This document shows positions 43,879 through 53,869 of a DNA stretch of 64,000 nt, one piece after another. The DNA comes from Trichobilharzia szidati (Eukaryota > Platyhelminthes > Trematoda > Strigeidida > Schistosomatidae), in NCBI GenBank assembly GCA_944472155.2, contig OX235275.1:55011228-55075227 (forward strand), written 5' to 3'. The position numbers and the translations under genes are program-made. Each line of letters begins with the position of its first letter. Position 1 is the first letter of the stretch. Under the pieces are notes generated by a model. It saw only the letters and a list, made by a program, of their open reading frames with translations. It was not told where the DNA came from and did no database searches.

Positions 43879-44746
43879 GTTGGTAGAGCGCGTTGACCAC
43901 TTCACTTATTTGGGAAGTTGAATCAGCTAACGCCAGCTAGGTTGATCGCTGACGAAATTTCAGCACGAATACAGAGGGCTAGGTTCGCATTCGCCAGTTT
44001 TCGCCGTCTCTGGCGTAGACGCGATATCCGACTATCGACCAAAGGGCGTGTGTACTGCTCAACAGTCCGCTCCGTCCTCCTTTATGGCTGTGAGACCTGG
44101 CCATTGAGAGCAGAAGACATGAAAAGATTAGCTGTGTTCGATCATAGGTGTCTGCGTTCTATCTCCCGCGTGAAGTGGTATAATAAGGTGAGCAATATTG
44201 AGGTTAGGCGTCGAGTGCTAGGTAAGGCGGGGAAATCAATCGACGAGACTGTGAAATTACTTCGACTGAGATGGTTAGGACATGTGCTACGTATGCCTAG
44301 CCATCGCCTTCCTCGACGGGCAATGTTAGCTGATATAGGGTCAGGCTGGAAAAGAGCTAGCGGTGGTCAAACCAAAACATGGCACCAATCAATGAAATCC
44401 ACAACAGTTAATCTAAGCCACGTAGGAAGATGTAGACTTCCTGGTTGGGGCCCTCGGGACGGTAAAAACCAATGGTTGGAAATAATTGGTGACATGGCTC
44501 AAAATCGTTCTCAGTGGCGCAGATGCATCCACTCCTTGTGACTTATGATTTCCAATGAAACTGTTTTGTTCTCCGTTATTCCTATTCCTTTTGTCTCACA
44601 CCTCTGTTTACTGTCTCCAATATGCATTTTTTCTACTTTCTTCTCTTGCTTTGTGTGCTACATGAAGGGAGTGTGGCGACTTGAACTGCCGCACATATGT
44701 GCAAAGTTCTATGTCGAAAACCGACCGACCGACCGAATCCTATATC
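43879..44746 (+). mobile_element. RTE-1 LINE 3' part, plus strand
   Basis: A nearly clean frame (43918-44541, 207 codons) covers DEISARIQRARFAFASFRRL, SVLLYGCETWPLRAEDMKRL, RVLGKAGKSIDETVKLLRLR, and ends RRCIHSL. A 3' untranslated part with GGCGACTTGAACTGCCGC follows, then a (GACC)n tail at about 44718-44736. No functional reverse-transcriptase core remains. Confidence 0.9.
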
Positions 44747-44774
44747 AGTTAACATTGTCGTAGTAAACCCGATC

Positions 44775-45088
44775 CACAATCAGACTTCCGGATTGGGGCC
44801 CTCGGGACTCTAAGAATCAATGGCTGGAGACAGACAATAGGTGACATGGCTCAAAATCGTTGTCAATGACTTACGCAGATGTATTCAGTCTCTTGTGTAA
44901 TCTTTCATATTCCTTCCTACCATTACTCATTCTGTTTCACTTTTATACTTGTCAAAACTCTATTGATTCTCTTCACTCATTTCCTTGTCTACCTTTGTGT
45001 GCTATTTAGAACGTGGCAACTCGAACTGCTGCACTTCGGTGCAGCCAAGTTCTATGTTGAATCCAGACAGACAGACAGACAATCAACT
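44775..45088 (+). mobile_element. RTE-1 LINE 3'-end fragment with (GACA)n tail
   Basis: Final part of an RTE-1 copy of the GAACGTGGCAACTCGAAC subfamily, ending in (CAGA)n at about 45065-45083. Confidence 0.82.
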
Positions 45089-45258
45089 CATTGATACACT
45101 TTCTCCTTGCTTAGCCAATACTCTACGTGCAACCTCAATATTACTACGTGTTCAGTTGATTAGTTTGAAAAAAAAAGAAAGAATAAACATATTTGGAGGA
45201 TAATACGAGCTGATGTTTTATGTCGTGGATTTTTGTCAACTACTGACTAACTGACTGA
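45089..45258. other. Unassigned sequence
   Basis: Short AT-rich spacer between two RTE-1 copies that face each other tail-to-tail. A (CTGA)n run at about 45243-45261 belongs to the tail of the next copy. Confidence 0.4.
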
Positions 45259-45259
45259 C

Positions 45260-46246
45260 TGGTTTCAACATAGAGAACTTTGCACAGATGTGCAGCAGTT
45301 CGAGTTGCCACACTCCCTCCATGTAGTACACAAAGCAAGAGAAGACAGATGATAAACAAAAGTGTGAGGCATAAAAGAATAGTAATATGGAAGAACAATA
45401 GAATTTTATTGGATATTATAAATCACAAAGAGCGAATTCATCTGCACCAGTCATTGACAACGACGATTTTGAGCCATATCACCAATTGTCTACAGCCTTC
45501 ATTGGTTCTTACCATCCCGAGGACCACAACCAGCCAGTCAGGAAGCTAGTGTACACATCCCTACTTGACTGGGTGGCTGGCTTAAACTAACTGTTGTGGA
45601 TTTCACTGACTGATGATGAAGCCATGTTTTCGTTTGACCGTCACTAACACTAACTCTTTTCTAACCTAATCCATCCTATATCAGCTAACATTTCCTGTCA
45701 AGGAAGGTGGTGGCTTAGAATGCGTCATATCTATCTCAATAGGTGTAACTTCACAACCTTGTCGATTGATATCCCCTCCCACCTACCTAACACTCGACCG
45801 ATGCGTAAACTCAACATAACTCACCCTATTATACCACCACCTAACACGGGTATAGAACTCAGACACCTATGTTCAAAGACATCTAACCGGCCTTTTCAAA
45901 TCTTCCACTCGCAATGGTCACGTCACACTAGCAACCATAAAGGAGGATAAAGCGAAGTAACTGCTGAGCAGCTAGCCAGCCGGATGTCACGTATGCTAAG
46001 CCACACATGGCGTAAGTTTGTGCGAAACGAGCCTTCTGTATATCAGTGCTGAGATTCCGTTAGCGATCAACCCGCTGGCGTTGGTTGATGCAACTCCCCA
46101 ATTGTGTGAATTGGTCAACACGCTCCACCAACCATTTCACTTCGTCCTCTCTTTCTTTGAGCTCGAAGTGAGTCAATGTAGTCCACTCCAGTCCTGTAGT
46201 ATCATCTTACATTTGACAGCAGGAAGGAATCGCACGCTTGTCAACT
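45260..46246 (-). mobile_element. RTE-1 LINE 3' part, decayed
   Basis: Minus-strand copy from the 3' end (CAGCAGTTCGAGTTGCCAC) up to the region of the block CKMxLQDWT. Many small insertions compared with 42421-43574, e.g. in the segments around 45530-45580 and 45900-45960. Confidence 0.8.
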
Positions 46247-46544
46247 ACTGCCATACAACCTAAATAATATCAAAATATCAAAGTTACAAAATATCTGACT
46301 GAACATACTTTTCTCACTATAACGTTGAGTTACTATATAGATAGACAGTTGCAACCAAAGTAATTCCAAAAATAATGTAAGTAGACAAATTATTCATCGT
46401 TAAAAGGTCAGCTATTTATATAGTATGATTCGACAAGTGCGGGGATGGGGTTGGGGGTGAGTAGAGATCAGATTTTGCTTTTATAAACAAGGATAGAATA
46501 GAGACAGAGACAGAATACAAGATCGAACAACAGAGTAAATGTAT
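46247..46544. other. Unassigned sequence
   Basis: No feature seen other than a G-rich stretch at about 46439-46461. Confidence 0.3.
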
Positions 46545-46740
46545 TCATATGAACTGTGATCAAGATTTCACCGAATAGTTTCAAAGTATAATTGGGCGCC
46601 GAGTGAGAAGTAAAAATTAAAATCTCAGCGAAATTGAAATGAGTCATTCCAACGTTTTCCTGAAGAAGTTCGAACTAATTTGCCGAACTCAGGAAACGTT
46701 GGAATTACTCATTTCAATTTGGCTGAGATTTTACGAATAT
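46545..46740 (+). repeat. Dispersed repeat ending in a long palindrome
   Basis: 46545-46670 is related to 25915-26060. At 46618-46735 the arm AAATCTCAGCGAAATTGAAATGAG... is followed, after a loop near 46675, by its reverse complement, with a few mismatches. The arms are about 50 bp each, so RNA or single-stranded DNA would fold into a strong hairpin. Confidence 0.75.
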
Positions 46741-46744
46741 AATT

Positions 46745-47222
46745 TTTACAAGATTAAATTTATGTGTGGATAGATAATGGTGAGAAGTTCAAAAGGGTGG
46801 GGCACAGATGAACAGTTAAGTAAATTTGGAAACTTAATAGCACGTATAACTCAGTCATTGAAAATCAAAATCTTATGCAACAGAACAAAACAATTACAGT
46901 TACCAGAGTAGTGACAGGTTTTCTTGAGTACGGATGATAAGTCACGTTTTATAGGAATTGAATGTATATTCTGATCTATAAAACGTGGTGGAAATCCATT
47001 TTCCATTAGGATTTTCCCCAAAAGATTAAACTCATCTTCCACAGTATCAGGGATACATATGCGCCGAATGCGAGTGGCAAGCCACCGGATCAGGTTTCGT
47101 TTTTGACCAATGGGTGCCCAGCTGTAGAAATTTGTCAGTTGACCATTCCATGACAGCTTTCGATAAATCGATCTCTTTAGAGTTCCATCGGTCCTCCTTG
47201 ATAAGTTCACATCGAGGAAATG
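46745..47222 (-). mobile_element. Penelope-like element, downstream part
   Basis: The minus-strand frame 46851-47210 encodes VNLSRRTDGTLKRSIYRKLS, then WNGQLTNFYSWAPIGQKRNL and RWLATRIRRICIP. This is the thumb-side part of a Penelope reverse transcriptase (pattern FLDV-R-DG-YRK...F-S-P-K). It continues, in inverted orientation, from the piece at 47223-47459. Confidence 0.85.
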
Positions 47223-47459
47223 TCCAGTCTAGAAAATGGTCAGTTGAAGCCTACAATCCAAAGCTTTCAAATGTATAAAAGGTATGTAGATGACACCTTT
47301 ATTATTTGTAATAGTGATTGTAATTTGAATAATATATTAAATGCATATAATAGTTGCCATCCTGCGATAAAATTCACACTCGAAATTGAGAACGAGTGTA
47401 GCATTCATTTCCTCGATGTGAACTTATCAAGGAGGACCGATGGAACTCTGAAGAGATCG
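47223..47459 (+). mobile_element. Penelope-like element, inverted upstream part with YVDD
   Basis: Plus-strand frame: YKRYVDDTFII (the Penelope-type catalytic YVDD box, near 47285), HPAIKFTLEIENECSIHFLD, then VNLSRRTDGTLKRS. Its last 53 bp (CATTTCCTCGATG... to GAGATCG) are present again, inverted, at 47167-47222. This is the layout left by 5' inversion during target-primed reverse transcription. Confidence 0.88.
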
Positions 47460-47803
47460 TGACCAGTAGGGTGCAGCAGGTCGAGTGTGAGGACGAATAC
47501 TCGCCGAAGACATTGGCTAACGGTTGCGCTATATCGTGAATTGGCGGCAGTGGTTAGAATTCATGGGCTGGTCATTAGATCGGGTCCCAGTAGCTTAATG
47601 GTTTACGAGCTCACCTTTTAACCAGAAGGTCCCGGGTTCAAACCTCGTAGTGTGGGTGCGTACTGACGAAGAGTCCCAAACCAGGACGAAACAGCTGTCC
47701 AGTGCTCCCAGCTGGTTTTCCAATGGTTCTCTAACTAATGTCAGCTCATGATGAAATCCTGTAACCAATCAATCAAATCCCCATAAACCAATACTTGAAT
47801 AAA
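47460..47803 (+). mobile_element. SINE-H, well-kept copy with 5' extension
   Basis: Plus-strand: extension (TACTCGCCGAAGACATTGGC), A box (CAGTAGCTTAATGG), B box (GGGTTCAAACC), hammerhead region CTGACGA, AGA, GTCCCAAACCAGGACGAAAC, then CAGCTG...CAGCTGG and a tail to CCAATACTTG. It abuts the Penelope fragment. Confidence 0.88.
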
Positions 47804-48084
47804 GCCGATCTGTCAGACAGTCAGGCTGGATTCAAACCCAGACTCCCTACCCCCCAACTGATTAAAAGTCTACTGCTTGAATGAATGAACCACATATTAT
47901 GATGCATAGGACTAATAAAATGTTCCAATCTTGTCGAAAAAGATATGTTTCTGAGTTGTTTGATAACTCACAGAAATAAATAGGTTGGTCTTATCTGGAC
48001 TGATTGATACCTTTGGTCTCTGTTGACATACTACCTACGAGTACGGATGATTTGATGATTCCTTAAGGTTAACTTTATGGTATT

Positions 48085-48240
48085 GTTGTGAAACTATCGT
48101 CGCCAGGTTCAAGTCTTATTGAGAACACTCACTCACTGTGATACAGACCATACCCGACTGATGAGTCCCAATATGGGACGAAAACCTTTTCTGGATTTCA
48201 TTGCACTTAATCTGTATTGAAATTCAATTATCATCCGTTA
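48085..48240 (+). mobile_element. Sm-alpha-like SINE with canonical hammerhead core
   Basis: Different from the common SINE-H copies. A B-box-like AGGTTCAAGTC at 48105-48115 is followed by a hammerhead core without the AGA insertion. The downstream CTGGATTTCATTGC closely resembles the region after the cleavage site in the published schistosome Sm-alpha ribozymes (from memory). Confidence 0.75.
48158..48191 (+). ncRNA. Hammerhead ribozyme core
   Basis: CTGATGA (48158-48164), a perfect five-base-pair stem II GTCCC/GGGAC with loop AATAT (48165-48179), GAA (48180-48182), then a minimal stem III (A183-T190, A184-T189, loop CCTT) and TTC as the cleavage triplet, cut predicted after C48191. All invariant core bases are present. 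Stem I pairs only partly in my reading, so activity is uncertain. Confidence 0.7.
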
Positions 48241-48679
48241 TCAAACAGTAAAAATCAATCTTAAGGGCTTTTCTTAATATATTACTTTGTGTCATTTTAA
48301 TTAATTAACTTTATTTAAAGGCGACAGAGGGAAGTACTTTGAAAAGTGATCAAAAGCTATTGTATACATTAAAAAAAAATAAATTATTAATTCCAACCAT
48401 TGCTTATCATAAAATAAACTTGACCCACTAAAATATGATGACGGTTTATATATATATACCCTTCAATCTAATCTAATTATTATTTAGAATGATATTGTTG
48501 TCAACGCTAGTGCTATTTATAAAGAAACTGTGTAATGATATCACTTGACGCTATATCCTTTGTTTAGTATTAATGCTGATAGGCAGGCATACCGTATTTC
48601 ATCACTTCATCTTCAAAATAACCTCATAATGAAAATGTTGTGGCAAGTGTTGGCGTGCAAGGATATTTTTTCCGATTGG
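48241..48679. other. Unassigned AT-rich sequence
   Basis: Only a short (TA)n run near 48447-48460 noted. Confidence 0.3.
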
Positions 48680-48785
48680 TTCCAGGTGTAATCGCAAATT
48701 GACATCAGTTGTTAGAGAACCATTTGAATAACCAGTAGGGTGTTCTGAACAACTGTGTCGTTCCAGTTTGGAATAAAAATAACCT
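48680..48785 (-). mobile_element. SINE-H fragment
   Basis: Minus-strand tail and part of a worn hammerhead region (GTCGTTCCAGTTTGGAATAAA reversed). Confidence 0.6.
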
Positions 48786-48805
48786 GTGAGGTAACCACAA
48801 AGTCA

Positions 48806-50172
48806 GGTAGAGGTACTCTGACGATGCTTGGTTGTAAAGGGAATGTCGAGAAAATACATTGCACTGATCAAGGCACTCTACTCGAATTCATGCAGTCAGC
48901 CAGGTGAGGGCTTACGGTGAGTTGTCATCTGAAGTGGTGATGACTAGTGGTGTCCGTCAGCGATGCCCATTATCCCAATGCCTATTCAATTTCATCGTAG
49001 ATGTACTAATGGATTTAACCCTAACTCACTTCAGAGACTCAGGGATTGACTTGTTACCACCAGGGAATAATCTCGTCGACTTAAAATATGCAGATGATAT
49101 AGTCCTTCTAGGTGAGGACGCTGACAAAATCCAGCAGAGTCTTCTCAACACCCTGAGCTGCAATCTACGAATGTTTGGCATGTGATACACTCCCGCCAAA
49201 TGTAAGATGATGTTACAGGACTGGACTACACTGACTCCTAGTTTAGAAATAGGGAGTGAAGTGGTAGAGCATGTTGACCGCTTCACTTATTTGGGAAGTT
49301 GCATCAGCCAACGCCAACGGGTTGGTCGCTGACGAAATCTCAGCACGGATATACAGAAGGATTGTTTGGCATACGCCAGTTTACACCGTCTCTGACTTAG
49401 TAGACGTGATATCCGACTATCGACCAAAGGGCGTGTGTACTGCTCAGCAGTCCATTCGCTCTGTCCTCCTTTATGGCTGCTACTAAGACATGGCCATTGA
49501 AACAAAGAAGATACGAAAAGGCCGGCTAGCTGTGTTTGGTCACAGGTGCCTGCATTCTATCTCCCGTGTTAGGTAGTGGTATAATAAGGTGAGCAATATT
49601 GAGGTTAGGCATCAGTTGAGCGCTGGGTAGGCGGAAGGGGAAATCAATTGACGAGGCTGTGGAATTACATCGACTGAGATGCTTAGGACATGTGTTACTC
49701 AGGCCTAGCGTTGTCATCTCCTTCCTCGACGGGTGATGTTATCTGACTGACATACGATGGGTCAAGTTGGAAAAGAGAAAGCTACTGGTGGTCAAACGAA
49801 AACATGGCACCAGTCAATGAAATGTACAACAGTTAGTCTAAGCCACGTAGGAAGGTGTAGACTTCCTGACTGGTTGGGGTCCTCGGGACGGTAAACACCA
49901 ATGGCGGCTAGAGACAATTGGTGACATGGCTCAAAATCGTTCTCAGTGGCTGGTGCAGATGCATCCACTCCTTGTGACTTATGATTTCCAATGAAACTGT
50001 TTTGATCTTCGTTACTACTATTCCTTTGTCTCATACCTCTGTTTACTGTCTATATTATGCATTTTTTTCTACTTTCTTCTCTTGCTTTGTGTGCTACAAG
50101 GAGGAAGTGTGGCGACTTGAACTGCCGCACATCAGTGCAAAGTTGTCTGTCGAGAAGAGACAGACAGACAAA
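48806..50172 (+). mobile_element. RTE-1 LINE, RT palm to 3' end
   Basis: Encodes MRAYGELSSEVVMTSGVRQR, CPLSQCLFNFIVDVLMDLTL, then LKYADDIVLLGEDADK (catalytic YADD, near 49090), then with frame changes FTYLGSCIS, SVLLYGC, and the 3' end with (GACA)n at about 50158-50171. Small insertions of a few bases are scattered through the second half (see the findings). Confidence 0.88.
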
Positions 50173-50199
50173 GTCAGGTATGAGGAGAGTTATGACACA

Positions 50200-50440
50200 G
50201 CCTATGACACTGGCCGGCTGGCAGAAGTTGGAATTCATAGCCTGGCTATTGGATTGGGTTCCCAGTGGCTGAATGGTCTATAAGCTAGTCCTAGGCTGCA
50301 ACTCTTGGGGGGTTGTGTACTTTTGAAGAGTTCGAAACTAGGGGGAGGAAATACCTCCCCCCCAGTACTCCTTGGGGGCTCTCCACTGCTTCTCTAATTG
50401 ATGTCATCTGGTGGTCAAGCCCATAATGAAAATTTTAAGT
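50200..50440 (+). mobile_element. SINE-H, degenerate, with G/C-run expansions
   Basis: A box (CAGTGGCTGAATGG) clear. B box and hammerhead are replaced by sequence with runs of G and C (for example around 50309-50315 and 50355-50363), while the flanking SINE-H segments keep their order. Confidence 0.7.
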
Positions 50441-50611
50441 TGATTGGTGTACGTACGTACCTATTTCACTTTCAATAAGTTGACTGTTGCGTTTAAATGT
50501 AAATATTCCATATTAGTTTTAGTTCATCTGATATTATAACACACAATCAGTGCTACAAAAGATTCTTTGACTGGATACGTGTCCTTTGTTTAGTGCAGAT
50601 TGAATTCTGTT
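50441..50611. other. Unassigned spacer
   Basis: AT-rich, nothing recognised. Confidence 0.3.
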
Positions 50612-51895
50612 AGTCAAGTTCTGTCATCTGAACTAGTGACGACTAGTGGTGTCTGTCAGGGATGGCCACTATCCCCATTTCGATTAAATTTCATCATAGG
50701 TGTACTAATGGACTTAACCCTAACTCACTTCAGGGACTCAGGGATTGACTTGTTACCACCAGGGTCGCGTTGACTTGGAATATGCAGATGATATAGTCCT
50801 TCTAGGTGAAGATGTCAAAATCCACTGGACACTTTGAGAGGCAGCAGTCTTTGAATGTTTGGCATGCGATTCGCTCCTGCTGTCAAATGTATGGTGATAC
50901 TACAGGACTGGACTGGACTACATTGACTACTCCTAGCTTAAAGAAGGGGGGATGGAGTGAAATGGTTAGTGGAGCGTGTTGACCACTTCACGCATTTGGG
51001 AAGTTGCATCAGCCGGCCTGAACGGGTTGATCGGTGACGGATTTTCAGTACGGATATACAGAAGGCTCGTTTGGCATATACCCGCCAACTTACGCCATCT
51101 CTGGCTTAGTAGACGTTGTCAACCAAAGGGCGTGTGTACTACTCAGCAGTCACTTCGCTCTGTCCTTCTTTATGGCTGCTACTGTGACATGGCCATTGAA
51201 AGTGGAAGACATGAAAAGGCCGGTTAGATGTCTTTGATCATAGGTGTCTGCGTTCTATCTCCCGTGTTAAGTGGTGGTATAATAAGGTGAGCACTATTGA
51301 GGTTAGGCATCCGTCCGGTGCATCAGATAAGGAGGGGAAATCAATCGACGAGGTTGTGAAATTACATCGATTGAGATAGTTAGGACATGTGTTACGCACG
51401 TATCCCTAGCCATCAGTTGCCTTCCTCGACAATGGGCAATGTTATCTGGCTGACATAGGATGGATCAGGTTGGAGAAGACCTAGTGGTGGTGGTGGTCAA
51501 ACGAAAACATGACTTCATCAGTCAGTGAAATCCACAACAGTTAATTTAAGCCAGCCAGTCAAGTATGGATGTGTAGACTAGATTCCTGACTGGCTGGTTG
51601 TGGTCCTCGGGATGGTAAGAACCAATGAAGGCTGGATACAATTGGTGATATGGTTCAAAATCATTCTCTGTGATGGCTGGCGCAGATGCACCCACTACTT
51701 GTGACGTACAATACCCAATAAAACTATATTATCCCTCGACATTATTATTCTTTTTTGCCTCATATATCTGTGTTTGCTGTTTCTATTTTGCATTTCTTTT
51801 TACTTTCTTCTCTTGGTTTGTGTGCTACATAAAGGGGGTGTAGTGACTCGAACTGCTGCACATCAGTGCAAAGTTCTATGTTGAAACCAGTCAAT
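50612..51895 (+). mobile_element. RTE-1 LINE, RT palm to 3' end, decayed
   Basis: Same region as 48806-50172: TSGVCQG, LEYADDIVLLGEDVK (near 50785), FTHLGSCIS-type block and the C-terminal region. Rich in small insertions, e.g. near 51540-51610. It ends at GTTGAAACC plus (CAGT/CGGT) repeats and meets a minus-strand copy tail-to-tail. Confidence 0.82.
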
Positions 51896-51902
51896 CACTC
51901 GG

Positions 51903-52860
51903 TCAGATGCATCTGCATTATCACTTAGGATAATTTTGAGCCATATCACCAATTGTCTACACCCACTGGTTCTTAGAATCTCAAGGACACCAACTGGGAA
52001 GCCTACACATCCCCTACATGGCTAGCTCAAACTAACTGTCAAGGATTTCATGGACTGATGACAAGTTTTGGTTTGATCACCCTCCCCCGAACTCTTTTCT
52101 AAGCTGATCCTATGGTCGGCTAACATTACCCATTGTCGAGGAAGGTGATGGCTGGAAATGTGTAACACACGTCGCATCTATCTTTCCATCAATGTAGCTT
52201 CATAATCTCATCAATTGACTTCCCGCCCGCCCCCCTTACCTAACAATTGATGCCTAACCTTATTTACTATACCACCTCCTGACATAAGAGATAAAACTCA
52301 GACAACTAGCCTTTCCATATATCTAGCGCTTTCACAATGACCTTGTCTCACTGGCATTGTGCGTCGGTGGCACAGCGGTTAGGACTCTCGACGAGAGTTC
52401 GAGGTCCGGGGTTCGATCCCCTGCCGACGCACACCTGATATCTATGGGCGGCCTGCAAAATTTGGGCTACCGATATCACATGCTAGAAATTCTATACTTG
52501 CACCAAAAATACTGTGTGGTTTCAAGCTATAATCAAAAAAAAATTTAAAGAAATAAAGGAGAATGAAGCAAAGTGCCTGTTGTTGTTCAGTAAACACATC
52601 CTTCGATCGATAACTAGCCGGCTATCACTAACATCTATGCCACACGATCCATTTTGTATCTGATTTCATCAGCAACAGTGTCAGTCCGTTGGGGAGGGGG
52701 AGGCAACTGATGCAACTCTCCCCCTCCACTCCGCAAATAAGTCAAGTGAAGTGACACAACACACTCTCTCTATCCTTAGGCGGCTAGGAGTCGGTGTAGT
52801 TCAGTCCTGTAGAGCACATCATCTTTCATATGACAAGAGAGTCACTTAAGGTGACTCTTA
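51903..52860 (-). mobile_element. RTE-1 LINE 3' part, interrupted by SINE-B
   Basis: Minus-strand copy covering the C-terminal region; reads from 52840 (HPLHLTV-type antisense of CKMMLQDW) down to 51910. SINE-B at 52359-52543 splits it. Strongly diverged. Confidence 0.78.
52359..52543 (+). mobile_element. SINE-B, full-length, tRNA-like head
   Basis: The head 52361-52431 folds as a tRNA: seven-base-pair acceptor GCGTCGG/CCGACGC, a T arm CGGGG-TTCGATC-CCCTG with standard 7-base loop, and an A box TGGCACAGCGG. The D and anticodon arms are imperfect, position 33 is not T in the best fold, and the variable region is longer than usual. A body of about 110 bp and an A-rich end follow. It is better called a tRNA-derived SINE than a tRNA gene. 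Confidence 0.85.
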
Positions 52861-52892
52861 ATTAATTAATTAATTAATTAGCCAATTAATAA
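52857..52892. repeat. (TTAA)n microsatellite
   Basis: Run of the tetranucleotide ATTA/TTAA. Confidence 0.9.
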
Positions 52893-53386
52893 TAAAGCCT
52901 AACATGGCACAGATTATCTTGATTAATCCGAATATATAATTATATATTTTATTTAAGCCTCTTGCTTGATGACACGTTCTATGCTGCTGACACATACCCG
53001 CTAATTTGTATATATATATATATGATTATATATTCAAATTAGTCTTCTTATATTTGGTTGTTGTTCGTGGTGTTGATCTGTTTTTTCTCTTCGTTTCTGA
53101 TCAATATCTTTGTTAAACACTTCTTGGTTAGTTTGTTTTTTAATCTGTTCAGCTTTAGTTTCTTTGTGTGTGTTTATTTGATTGTGTACTTGCTGGCTTG
53201 CTTGCTGCCTACTTGGGGGTGAGTGTGTCGGTGGTGCATCGGTCATTTCCATGAGTTTTATTCACCACCATCATCACTGAATGTGAATTAATTAGCTAAC
53301 TAAGTCTACTGTTTATTGACCCCCCCAACCAACCGCGCCTTTACTCGGTTACATGCATTTTGAAGGTACATGGAACAGTGCATAGT

Positions 53387-53434
<48 letters not shown>

Positions 53435-53865
53435 TCACATACTATATGTGTATATACCTCGGTTTGCTGATCCAATCTGTCTTTCTGCGTTAGTGTATGT
53501 GTTTGTCTGTGCGTGTGTGTGGCTGTCGGAGTGCGGATGGGTGCTTGTCCGCATGCATTTATTATATATATGCTATTATTATTACTATTACATTGAGCAG
53601 GAAACATAAATGCATAAACGTAGTGTTTTTATAAAAAGTCTAACTGCGAATATTCATTGCATTGAATCACAAAATTTACAATCAATGAAAGATGCGTTTA
53701 ACATGGAATTTGGACTATTTTTTTCTTCACTCTCTTGTATAAAAGGCAGGTGGTAACTCCTACCTATATATTATGAACTGAATTCTTCATCTTCTCAAGT
53801 GCCCTTGGTTTTTGTTGCGTTTGTCTTTCTTTCCCTCCATTGATTTCATCTTTGGTCATGAATTA
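52893..53865. other. Unassigned, microsatellite-rich sequence
   Basis: Contains (TA)n runs at about 53009-53023 and 53388-53428 and G/T-rich stretches at 53500-53520. Minus-strand frames at 53034-53252 and 53341-53607 are low-complexity (Gln/Lys/Thr-rich, and Ile/Tyr from the TA run) and are not called as genes. Confidence 0.45.
53388..53428. repeat. (TA)n microsatellite
   Basis: Uninterrupted dinucleotide run of about 40 bp. Confidence 0.95.
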
Positions 53866-53869
53866 TTGA

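Noticed and set aside
46745..47459. Two separate convergent or divergent genes
   Set aside because: The two frames share the same protein segment in opposite orientation and both match one Penelope reverse transcriptase, so they are one rearranged element.
53034..53252. Gln/Lys-rich minus-strand frame
   Set aside because: Low complexity, no homology recognised and no splice signals that tie it to another exon.
53341..53607. 88-codon minus-strand frame with an Ile-Tyr repeat
   Set aside because: The repeat is the translated (TA)n microsatellite; no other support for coding.
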